Assembly: GCA_036787815.1 (NCBI GenBank)
Contig: DAIQOP010000228.1
Span: forward strand, 1 to 6,640
Source of the DNA: DATBAK01 sp036787815
Lineage (GTDB): Bacteria > Actinomycetota > Acidimicrobiia > IMCC26256 > PALSA-610
Direction: 5' to 3'
DNA length: 6,640 nucleotides
Positions 1 through 5,560 of this stretch are shown here, one piece after another (within the stretch, counting starts at the first letter, position 1; every line of letters starts with the position of its first letter). The notes under the pieces were generated by a model. It was not told where the DNA came from, did no database searches, and saw only the letters and a program-made list of their open reading frames with translations. The translations under genes and the position numbers were made by a program.

Positions 1-2
1 TC

Positions 3-827
3 CGCGTGTCGCTCCGGCGGCTCGAGGGCTACCAGGTCACGGGCGCGCGCGACCAGGAGATGTTGAAGTCGTTCGGCAGCCGGGTCGTGACGCCGTTCGC
101 GTCCAATTTCATGGATCTCGTGCGCAAGCGCACGCCCGTCGGCTATATCGAGACGGTGCGACACAAGCTCGTGCTGGCCGGCAACCCGCCCGGTTACGAG
201 GTCGACCGGCTCCTGATCTTCAAGGTCCTCGCCGGCGCGTCGGGGATCGTCTGGGTCCCTCTGGTGCTGTTCGGGCTCGGCTTCAAAGGCACGACCGCGC
301 TGTTCGCGATCGCGTTCTTCTGGGGCGCGTCGTTCGTCTTGCCCGACCTCTCGCTGGGACGGAAGATCGAGGCGCGGCAGAAGGAGATCGCCCGCCGTCT
401 TCCCGACATCCTGGACCTTCTCGTGATCTCGGTCGAGGCCGGTCTCGGATTCGAGCAGGCGATCGACCGCACGTCAGCCGCGGTGCCAGGCCCGCTCTCG
501 GAAGAGTTCCGGCGCATGCTCCAGGAGACCCGCGTCGGCGCGAGCCGTGCGGATGCCCTGCGGGCACTCGACCAGCGCACCGAGGTTCCCGAGCTCCGCT
601 CGTTCATCCTCGCGATGTTGCAGGCCGACACGTTCGGTGTGTCGATCGCTCGCATCCTGCGCGCGCAGGCCGACGAGATGCGGATCCGTCGCCGCCTCGC
701 CGCCCAGGAGCTCGCGCAGAAGGCGCCGATCAAGATGCTCTTCCCGCTCGTGCTCTGCATCTTCCCGGCCATGTTCGTCGTGGTGCTCGGGCCGGCGTTC
801 ATCTCGATCAGCAAGAACATCGGCTGA
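3..827 (+). CDS. TadC-like type II secretion system F-domain protein (5'-partial)
   Basis: Inner-membrane platform protein of the T2SSF family, TadC type. In Tad/Flp pilus systems such proteins sit with TadB under the ATPase TadA and support pilin assembly. The frame is open to the window edge. A GTG at 6 could serve as a start, but the first visible residues (SLRRLEGYQVTGARDQEML) look like the linker that normally follows an N-terminal membrane segment, so the gene very probably begins upstream. Counting from that GTG, hydrophobic segments lie at about 72-92 and 95-114. The T2SSF core spans about 133-258 (RRLPDILDLLVISVEAGLGFEQAI, written here as its first part RRLPDILDLLVISVEAGL, with a conserved acidic and glycine pattern), and a last membrane helix covers 244-268. 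The protein ends shortly after that helix, as is usual. The family assignment is secure. Whether the locus makes a pilus or another Tad-type machine cannot be told from this fragment. Confidence 0.88.
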   Translation, partial: RVSLRRLEGYQVTGARDQEMLKSFGSRVVTPFASNFMDLVRKRTPVGYIETVRHKLVLAGNPPGYEVDRLLIFKVLAGASGIVWVPLVLFGLGFKGTTALFAIAFFWGASFVLPDLSLGRKIEARQKEIARRLPDILDLLVISVEAGLGFEQAIDRTSAAVPGPLSEEFRRMLQETRVGASRADALRALDQRTEVPELRSFILAMLQADTFGVSIARILRAQADEMRIRRRLAAQELAQKAPIKMLFPLVLCIFPAMFVVVLGPAFISISKNIG

Positions 828-835
828 GCGAGCCC

Positions 836-2362
836 ATGTCTCCTGTCGCGACGATCGAGTCGTCGCCCGGGCGTACCGCGGGCGGCACAGGCGGCGCGAC
901 CGCGGCATCTGGCGCGGCGTCCGCGCCGAGCCCGGCCGATACGCGTGGTTCGCGTGGCCGTGGGCCCGGGCTCGAGCTCGTCTTCACGGTGCTGTTCGTG
1001 CTGGCGGGTTGGTGGGTCGGAATCCGCCAACTCTCCGACAACTCGTTCTTCTGGCACCTGCGGACCGGTCGCTACATCCTTGATCACGGGATCCCGCACG
1101 GCGACCTTTTCTCGTACACCGCGCCGGGCACCCACTGGGTCGCGCAGTCGTGGTTGGCGGAGCTCGCGTACGGAGTGCTCGATCGCGGCTTCGGCGCCTT
1201 CGCCATCCGCGTGCTCGTCGCGTCGACGGGTGCGGCGATCACGTTGCTGTCGTACCGGCTCGCTCGGCGCCTCTCCGGCGACCGTGTTCGGGCCGCGCTC
1301 GTGGCCGTCGTCGCGTACCTCGCGACCTTCGTCGTGTTCTCGGAGCGACCGCTCGCGTTCGGGCTCGTGCTCGCGCTCGTCGTCGTGTGGATCGTCGAGG
1401 TCCCCGACGCGTGGATCGCCCGGCGCCCGCTCGTCGTGCTCCCGATCGTGTTCTGGTTGTGGGCGAACGTGCACGGCAGCTTCGCCCTCGGCGTCGTCTA
1501 CATCGGTCTCCACGTGCTCGGCCGGGCGCTCGACGGCGAGATGCCATGGCGCGGCCGCGAGCGTGATCTCGTCGCCGGCACCGGCCTCGGGCTCGTGGCC
1601 GCGCTCGCCAACCCGTACGGTCCGGGGCTCCTGCTCTTCCCCGTCCAGCTGATGGGCCGCGGGCAGGTGCTGGCACAGGTGGTCGAGTGGCGCTCGCCCG
1701 ATTTCCGCTCGCCGGTCGGCATGGCGTTCGCCGCCTGGCTCGTGGTGCTCGTCGGCGCCCTCGCGCTCTCGTCGAGGCGGCCCACCCGCCGCGACGTGCT
1801 CGTCGCCGTTCCCTTCGTGCTGCTCGCCCTCTGGGCCGAGCGCAACATCGGCCTCGCGGTGCTCTTCACGCTGCCGATCGCCTCGCGGGCGGTCGCCACT
1901 CCGCGCGCACGCTCCGACTCGCGTTCACCGGCCTCGGCGGTCGCGTTGCTCGTGATCGTCTCACTGTTCGCCGTCTCCGGTGCGAACGCGGCGAGGCAAC
2001 CCGACTTCCAGGTCGGGAGCTATCCGGCCGAGGCGATGACCTACATGCAGACGCACGGCCTGCTCGGCGACCGGTTGTTCACGACCGACGCGTGGGCGGG
2101 CTACACGATCCTGCGGTTCTGGCCGAAGCAGCGCGTCTTCCTCGACGACCGGTACGACATGTACCCGACCGCGGTCGTCACCGACTACACCGACGTGGCC
2201 GACGGCCATCCCAACTGGGAGCAGGTGCTCGACCGGCACCACGTGCAGGTGATCGTGTGGCAGCCGAAGCGGGCGCTCAGCCAGCTGCTCGCCGAGTCGC
2301 CGCACTGGCGGCGCGTGCATCGCGACGCGAACGCCGTCGTCTACGTCCGCGCCGGTTCCTAG
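836..2362 (+). CDS. GT-C-like polytopic membrane protein with soluble C-terminal domain
   Basis: Predicted 508-residue integral membrane protein. Residues 1-45 are a low-complexity Ala/Gly/Ser/Pro tail. A first membrane helix at 47-64 is followed by an extracytoplasmic loop with D68, W73-H74, HGD90, FSYT and QSWL. This layout recalls the first loop of GT-C glycosyltransferases of the PMT/ArnT type, where acidic residues bind metal or lipid-linked sugar. About eight more hydrophobic segments follow between 120 and 384, with motifs WANVHGSF (209-216) and NPYG (259-262) that I associate with a widespread uncharacterised bacterial membrane family. Residues 385-508 look soluble (YPAEAMTYMQ, FTTDAWAGY, VFLDDRYDMYP). 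ATG at 836 lies 8 bases after the tadC-like stop, with only a weak purine stretch before it, so co-transcription is likely. A glycosyltransferase acting on surface polymers or secreted protein is an inference; no catalytic activity is proven by the sequence. Confidence 0.7.
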   Translation: MSPVATIESSPGRTAGGTGGATAASGAASAPSPADTRGSRGRGPGLELVFTVLFVLAGWWVGIRQLSDNSFFWHLRTGRYILDHGIPHGDLFSYTAPGTHWVAQSWLAELAYGVLDRGFGAFAIRVLVASTGAAITLLSYRLARRLSGDRVRAALVAVVAYLATFVVFSERPLAFGLVLALVVVWIVEVPDAWIARRPLVVLPIVFWLWANVHGSFALGVVYIGLHVLGRALDGEMPWRGRERDLVAGTGLGLVAALANPYGPGLLLFPVQLMGRGQVLAQVVEWRSPDFRSPVGMAFAAWLVVLVGALALSSRRPTRRDVLVAVPFVLLALWAERNIGLAVLFTLPIASRAVATPRARSDSRSPASAVALLVIVSLFAVSGANAARQPDFQVGSYPAEAMTYMQTHGLLGDRLFTTDAWAGYTILRFWPKQRVFLDDRYDMYPTAVVTDYTDVADGHPNWEQVLDRHHVQVIVWQPKRALSQLLAESPHWRRVHRDANAVVYVRAGS

Positions 2363-2381
2363 CCGTCGCCGTCGTCGTCGT

Positions 2382-2429
2382 GCACATTGGGCTCTGGATG
2401 TCCCCTGGCGTATTCACGGCCCAAAGTGC
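2382..2429. promoter_or_regulatory. Long imperfect inverted repeat between the GT-C-like and VOC genes
   Basis: Arms GCACATTGGGC (2382-2392) and GCCCAAAGTGC (2419-2429) pair at 10 of 11 positions, the exception being one A-A mismatch, around a 26-base centre. The left arm starts 19 bases after the stop of the upstream gene, and the right arm ends 48 bases before the VOC start. No T-run follows, and the loop is long for a classic terminator. It may be a terminator-like fold or a binding site for a dimeric regulator. The left arm overlaps a weak -35-like TTGGGC (2387-2392), and 18 bases on is a poor -10-like TATTCA (2411-2416), so a promoter here is possible but not established. Confidence 0.4.
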
Positions 2430-2481
2430 GGACGTGATCGGCTGCGCCGAGGAGCTTCGAGAAGGCAGAATGTCGGGATGA
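2398..2481 (+). other. Possible short leader reading frame ending ATGA over the VOC start
   Basis: An ATG at 2398 opens a 27-codon frame that closes with the TGA at 2479-2481. The TGA overlaps the ATG of the VOC gene (2478) in an ATGA arrangement. The last three codons before the stop are themselves ATG TCG GGA, so a second, three-codon frame starts at 2470. The best Shine-Dalgarno-like run, GAGAAGG (2459-2465), is 4 bases from the ATG at 2470 but 12 from the VOC ATG, so it suits the mini-frame as well as the gene. The 27-residue product is polar (CAEELREGR near its end) and resembles nothing I know. No good ribosome site precedes 2398. It may be a coupling or leader device, or chance. Confidence 0.25.
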
Positions 2482-2849
2482 TCGATCACGTCTCAATCCA
2501 GTGCGCGAAGGTCGAAGCGAGTGCCGCGTTCTACGACGCGGTGCTCGCCCCGCTCGGGGGTTCCCGCGTGATGGACCTCGGCGAGGTCGTCGGGTTCGGC
2601 GTCCCGCCCATGCCCGACTTCTGGATCGGTCCGCGCACGACCGGTACGGGGTTCCGCGAGTCGCACCTCGCGTTCACGGCGCCGAACCGCGCGGCCGTGC
2701 GCGCCTTCTTCGATGCGGCCGTCGCCGGGGGAGCCGAGGTGCTGCACGAGCCCAGGGTATGGCCCGAATACCACCCCAACTACTACGGCGCGTTCGTGCG
2801 TGATCCCGACGGCAACAATGTCGAAGCGGTGTGTCACACGCCCGAGTAG
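2478..2849 (+). CDS. VOC superfamily (glyoxalase/bleomycin resistance/dioxygenase fold) protein
   Basis: A 123-residue single-module VOC protein, cytoplasmic, expected to form a metal-binding homodimer of paired beta-alpha-beta-beta-beta units. The start at 2478 is fixed by the N-terminal MIDHVSIQ strand, which carries the first usual metal ligand position (H4). Further landmarks are the helix SAAFYDAVLAPLG (15-27), ESHLAF with H63 at the start of the second half, and YYGAFVRDPDGNNVEAVCH (102-120) with E116 as the usual last metal ligand. This is the small COG0346-like group whose members have been called glyoxalases without a demonstrated substrate, so glyoxalase I activity should not be assumed. 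It converges on the HxlR gene with 4 bases between the stops and no terminator between them. The upstream gap holds an inverted repeat and a leader-like frame that may control it. Confidence 0.9.
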   Translation: MIDHVSIQCAKVEASAAFYDAVLAPLGGSRVMDLGEVVGFGVPPMPDFWIGPRTTGTGFRESHLAFTAPNRAAVRAFFDAAVAGGAEVLHEPRVWPEYHPNYYGAFVRDPDGNNVEAVCHTPE

Positions 2850-2853
2850 TGCG

Positions 2854-3267
2854 TCAGTTCGCGACGTTCTCGTCGACGTGGTCGGCTTCGTACCGCCGCC
2901 GGGCCTCGGCGACGTCGGTGCCGTGGTCCTGGGCCCAGCGCCTGAGCACCGTCAACGGTTCGAGCACCGATTCTCCCAACGGCGTGAGCGCGTAATCGAC
3001 GCGCGGCGGCACGGTCGCGTGCACGGTTCGCGACACGAGCCCGTCGCGTTCGAGCTGGCGCAACGTGAGCGTGAGCATGCGCTGCGAGATTCCTTCGATC
3101 GAGCGCCGGAGCTCACTGAAGCGCCGGCCCTCGTCGCCGAGCAGCGTGATCACGAGCACGCTCCACTTGTCGCCGACCCGGTCGAGGATCTCGCGCACCA
3201 CGATGCAATCGGAGTGGTCGACGTCCGGATCGCCGGGCGAGGGCACTCCCGGGTGGCTGGGGAACAT
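2854..3267 (-). CDS. HxlR-family winged-helix transcriptional regulator
   Basis: A 137-residue DNA-binding protein of the HxlR/YodB family, expected to act as a dimer. The core runs from about 21 to 115: C21 at the start of helix 1, the signature GDKWSVLVI (32-40), RRFSELRRSIEGIS (48-61), the recognition helix region SQRMLTLTLRQLERDGLV (61-78) and the wing RTVHATVPPRVDYALT (80-95). C21 lies just before the GxKW motif, the position of the redox-reactive cysteine in thiol-sensing relatives such as YodB and HypR. Sensing of oxidants, quinones or other electrophiles is therefore plausible but inferred. A TTG at 3270 is directly upstream, but ATG at 3267 is preferred because a strong purine run sits 7 bases before it. 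The gene is divergent from the YceI gene, and the palindrome at 3297-3319 is its likely operator, implying autoregulation and control of YceI. Confidence 0.92.
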   Translation of the reverse strand: MFPSHPGVPSPGDPDVDHSDCIVVREILDRVGDKWSVLVITLLGDEGRRFSELRRSIEGISQRMLTLTLRQLERDGLVSRTVHATVPPRVDYALTPLGESVLEPLTVLRRWAQDHGTDVAEARRRYEADHVDENVAN

Positions 3268-3274
3268 CAAAGTG

Positions 3275-3282
3275 CCTTCTTC
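3275..3282 (-). promoter_or_regulatory. Ribosome binding site of the HxlR gene
   Basis: Read on the minus strand this is GAAGAAGG, ending 7 bases before the ATG at 3267. It favours that ATG over the adjacent TTG at 3270. Confidence 0.6.
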
Positions 3283-3296
3283 CCGTCCGGATGGCG

Positions 3297-3319
3297 GTCA
3301 CTTATGGTTGCTAAGTAAC
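3297..3319. promoter_or_regulatory. Palindromic operator candidate in the HxlR-YceI divergent region
   Basis: The 23-base site reads GTCACTTA, seven bases, then TAAGTAAC. Seven of the eight arm positions are self-complementary; only C3299 against A3317 fails. Nested inside is a second near-palindrome, GTTGCT-A-AGTAAC (3307-3319), with one mismatch, and the half-sites GTCACT (3297) and GTTGCT (3307) form a direct repeat one helical turn apart. The site is AT-richer than its surroundings. It lies between the two divergent start codons, 30 bases from the HxlR ATG and 38 from the YceI ATG. HxlR-family proteins such as YodB bind TACT-N7-AGTA-like palindromes, and the ACTTA-N7-TAAGT core has the same spacing. 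Binding by the adjacent regulator is inferred. Confidence 0.65.
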
Positions 3320-3330
3320 AAAAGCATACC
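3302..3330 (+). promoter_or_regulatory. Possible promoter of the YceI gene
   Basis: TTATGG (3302-3307) and CATACC (3325-3330), 17 bases apart, are the best -35/-10-like pair I can find ahead of the YceI gene. Both are weak matches to a sigma-70-type consensus. The pair overlaps the palindrome at 3297-3319, so a regulator bound there would block it. On the other strand CATAAG (3301-3306) could be a -10 for the HxlR gene, without a convincing -35. Confidence 0.25.
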
Positions 3331-3357
3331 ACCGACGACCTCCAGGAGATCCCCCCG

Positions 3358-3918
3358 ATGTCCACCTCCGTCACCAACGCGGCCCTGCCCTTCACCAGCG
3401 GCCGCTGGGCCCTCGACAAGAACCACTCCGGCATCTTCTTCGTCGTCCGCCACCTCGGCCTCTCGAACGTGCGGGGCCGGTTCGACGGCTTCGACGCGAC
3501 CCTCGAGATCGGCTCGACCCTCGAGTCGGTGTCGGTCACCGCCGACGTCGACCTCACGACGGTCGACACCAACAACGCCGACCGCGACGCCCACCTGCGC
3601 TCGACCGACTTCTTCGACACCGCGCAGCACTCGGTCATGACCTTCCGGTCGACCGCGGTCTCGGGTTCGAGCGAGAGCTACGAGCTCGCCGGCGACCTCA
3701 CGATCGCGGGCGTCACGAAGCCGGTCACCTTCGACGTCGAGTTCAACGGGACCGAGCTGTTCCCGGCCGACCAGAGCACGCACGCGGGCTTCTCGGCGAC
3801 GGGTCAGATCCGCCGCAGCGACTTCGGTATCGACTTCGGCATCATCGCCGGAGCCGAGAAGCTGATGCTCGGCGACAAGATCAAGGTCGAGCTCGACCTC
3901 CAGTTCGTCGCTCCGTAG
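3358..3918 (+). CDS. YceI family protein (lipocalin-like, cytoplasmic form)
   Basis: A 186-residue protein of the YceI family, a ligand-binding beta-barrel whose structurally studied members hold a polyisoprenoid in the barrel; the physiological role is still unsettled. The family signatures are present in order: W17-x-LDKNHSGIFFVVRHLG (17-34), VRGRFDGFDATL (38-49), TADVDLTTVDTNNADRDAHL (61-80), STDFFDTAQHSVMTF (82-96), LTIAGVTKPVTFDVEF (114-129), RRSDFGIDFG (152-161) and a closing strand LGDKIKVELDLQF (171-183). Length is normal. There is no signal peptide, unlike the periplasmic E. coli protein but as in many actinobacterial homologues. ATG at 3358 has a good ribosome site, AGGAGA, 8 bases upstream. 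Divergence from the HxlR gene across a palindrome suggests induction by the signal that regulator senses. Confidence 0.94.
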   Translation: MSTSVTNAALPFTSGRWALDKNHSGIFFVVRHLGLSNVRGRFDGFDATLEIGSTLESVSVTADVDLTTVDTNNADRDAHLRSTDFFDTAQHSVMTFRSTAVSGSSESYELAGDLTIAGVTKPVTFDVEFNGTELFPADQSTHAGFSATGQIRRSDFGIDFGIIAGAEKLMLGDKIKVELDLQFVAP

Positions 3919-3946
3919 GCGCGGTTTCCCGGCGTCGTCCGCGACG

Positions 3947-3977
3947 TGTGCGCAGTCTCCGCGCGAGACTGCGCACA
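3947..3977 (+). terminator. Strong hairpin after the YceI gene, terminator-like without T-run
   Basis: Arms TGTGCGCAGTCTC (3947-3959) and GAGACTGCGCACA (3965-3977) are perfectly complementary over 13 bp with a five-base loop, CGCGC. They begin 28 bases after the YceI stop. There is no T-run on either strand, which is common for GC-rich actinobacterial terminators. The last base of the right arm is the A of the ATG that opens the next gene, so the fold could also hide that start. Confidence 0.6.
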
Positions 3978-5560
3978 TGCTGTGGGCGGGTGGGGGAGAG
4001 CAGCCCCGGCGTGGGCCGGGCGCCACCGGCAGCGTGGTCGCCTGGTGTCTCGTGGCCGCGGCGCTACTGTCGGCGTGCGGTGTCGTGTGCGAGGTCGTCG
4101 CCTTCCCGGGCATGGCGATCAGTGACCGTGTCATGGAGGCCGGTTTCCTTGCGCTGATGCCCGTGAGCCTTGCGCTCGCGGCCGTAGTCGCGTTGACCAT
4201 GGCGGTCCCTCGCGACCGGCGGGTTCCCGGCGGATGGAGCGACCGGGCGCAGGGTCTCGTCGCGGTGGTCGTCGCGATCGCGATCCTCGCGTCTCTGTAC
4301 GCGACGTTCGCCGCGACCACGGGATGGTCGTTCGCGGGCCGGGTGTTCTCCGGCGGGATGAGCTGGACCGCGCGGTTCGGACTCGCGGGAACGGGTCTCG
4401 CCTGCGTGCTCGTGGGCGCGTCGGTGCTTGCCGTCGCGGCGCGCTCGTGGCGTGACATCTCGGCGGCCGCGCCGACGTCGCTCTCGGAGACCGGCGCGGA
4501 TCGCACGGCCGACCCGACCGGCTTGCTCCTCTGGAGCACGACCGGCCCCGCGATCGTGTGCGTGCTCCTCGCGACGCTCGCCCTGAGCGCGGTCTCGGTT
4601 GACCGGTTGTTCTCACCCCGCGGTTCGATCGGGCAACGGCTCGCGAGCGCGAGCAGCGTATTCTCCTCTCTGCCGATCGCGTTCACGGCGTTCGCGTTCG
4701 TGGCGCTCGTCGCGTTCGCCCGGCGAAACGAAGCTCGAGACCAGAGGGTCGACTTCATGGTCGCGATCGCCGCCCTGGTCGGAGCGCTCGCGGTTGCCGC
4801 GGGCGCGTACACCACATGGCTGATCGTTTCGGGCGACACCCTGGCCCTGCTGCACGGTGGCATCTTCTTCGGCTGGTGGGATCGCGCCGGTGGCGTGGCC
4901 GACGTGCTCACCTCTGCCGCGGCTGGCGCCGCGGCGTGCTACCCGGTGTGGAGGTGGCGCCGAGCCGAGGCGATCCGGCCGCCCGTGCCCGACGGTGTCG
5001 ACGAATGGGCGGAGCCCCTCAGCGGCCCCGAACCGCAACCGAGCGTGTCGCGCACCGCGGTTGCGCAAGTGTTGCCGTTGGTCGGCGCCGGCTTGGCCGT
5101 GGCGGCGGTTGGGTCGGCCCTTTCGAACGCAATGTTGGTCGTCGCGACGCGTGGTCCGATCCCGATCGGAACCCTTGTCGCGGAGATGGGCGATGACATC
5201 TTGCTCACGACCGGGCTCGCGCTCGCCGCGGCCATCGTGTTGGTCGTGACCCGTCCCGAACCGATCGAGCGCCGGTGGGCCGGCGCCGCGAATGTGGCCC
5301 TCACCCTGGTTGCGTTGGGCGCGCTCGCGACCTCGGTATACACGATCTACTTCGTGACCGTTGGTGGTCACGACTCCCGGTACTTTGCGCTCATCCCGTC
5401 TGCCGAGCGCCACCGCCACGTGGCCACGGCGATCGCGTTCGGGCTGCTGGCGATCGGCACCCTCGCGCTGACCGCGAGGGCGCTTCGCTCGTCGTCCGTC
5501 GACACCGATCGCGGAGGCGGCGACGTCGACCTCGACGTCGTGGAGCTCCAACCCGGTTGA
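3977..5560 (+). CDS. Unrecognised 12-TM membrane protein with apparent threefold repeat
   Basis: A 527-residue polytopic membrane protein that I cannot assign to a family. Hydrophobic segments lie at about 19-41, 55-77, 92-113, 134-156, 189-208, 229-248, 258-283, 305-326, 362-390, 408-425, 436-460 and 482-502. They form six helix pairs, each closed by a basic cluster (RDRR, RSWR, ARRNEARDQR, WRWRR, RPEPIERR, RALR) that should face the cytoplasm. The pairs alternate in type and the pattern recurs every ~170-178 residues, suggesting three copies of a four-helix unit. Soluble links near 157-185 and 330-360 join the units, and the tail after 505 is acidic. No catalytic motif or ATP-binding site is visible. 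The start is uncertain: ATG 3977 has no clear ribosome site and touches a hairpin; GTG 4034 or ATG 4112 are in frame but would trim or remove helix 1. Its stop overlaps the next start. Confidence 0.75.
   Translation: MLWAGGGEQPRRGPGATGSVVAWCLVAAALLSACGVVCEVVAFPGMAISDRVMEAGFLALMPVSLALAAVVALTMAVPRDRRVPGGWSDRAQGLVAVVVAIAILASLYATFAATTGWSFAGRVFSGGMSWTARFGLAGTGLACVLVGASVLAVAARSWRDISAAAPTSLSETGADRTADPTGLLLWSTTGPAIVCVLLATLALSAVSVDRLFSPRGSIGQRLASASSVFSSLPIAFTAFAFVALVAFARRNEARDQRVDFMVAIAALVGALAVAAGAYTTWLIVSGDTLALLHGGIFFGWWDRAGGVADVLTSAAAGAAACYPVWRWRRAEAIRPPVPDGVDEWAEPLSGPEPQPSVSRTAVAQVLPLVGAGLAVAAVGSALSNAMLVVATRGPIPIGTLVAEMGDDILLTTGLALAAAIVLVVTRPEPIERRWAGAANVALTLVALGALATSVYTIYFVTVGGHDSRYFALIPSAERHRHVATAIAFGLLAIGTLALTARALRSSSVDTDRGGGDVDLDVVELQPG

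Noticed and set aside
194..1513. Long open frame on the minus strand opposite the TadC-like and GT-C-like genes
   Set aside because: It runs antisense to two recognisable genes, its product is rich in Arg, Glu and Asp without domains, and such frames are common opposite GC-rich genes.
2364..2380. CGTCGTCGTCG trinucleotide run after the GT-C-like gene
   Set aside because: Very short and of a composition expected by chance in this DNA; no sign of a tandem repeat locus.
2850..2853. Bidirectional terminator between the convergent VOC and HxlR genes
   Set aside because: Only four bases separate the stops and I see no strong hairpin across them.
4067..4078. Lipobox-like LSAC at residues 31-34 of the 12-TM protein, after a hydrophobic stretch and RR
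   Set aside because: The hydrophobic segment continues beyond the cysteine and is followed by eleven more helices, so a lipoprotein signal is unlikely; the match is most simply part of membrane helix 1.
3948..4157. Small GTG-initiated frame starting inside the hairpin
   Set aside because: Arginine-rich product in a shifted frame over the start of the 12-TM gene, with no ribosome site; a coding shadow.
3298..4911. 537-codon minus-strand open frame opposite the YceI and 12-TM genes
   Set aside because: The product is low in complexity (Arg, Ala, Thr, Glu, Val rich), shows no family features, and lies antisense to a clear YceI gene and to a frame with coherent membrane helices.
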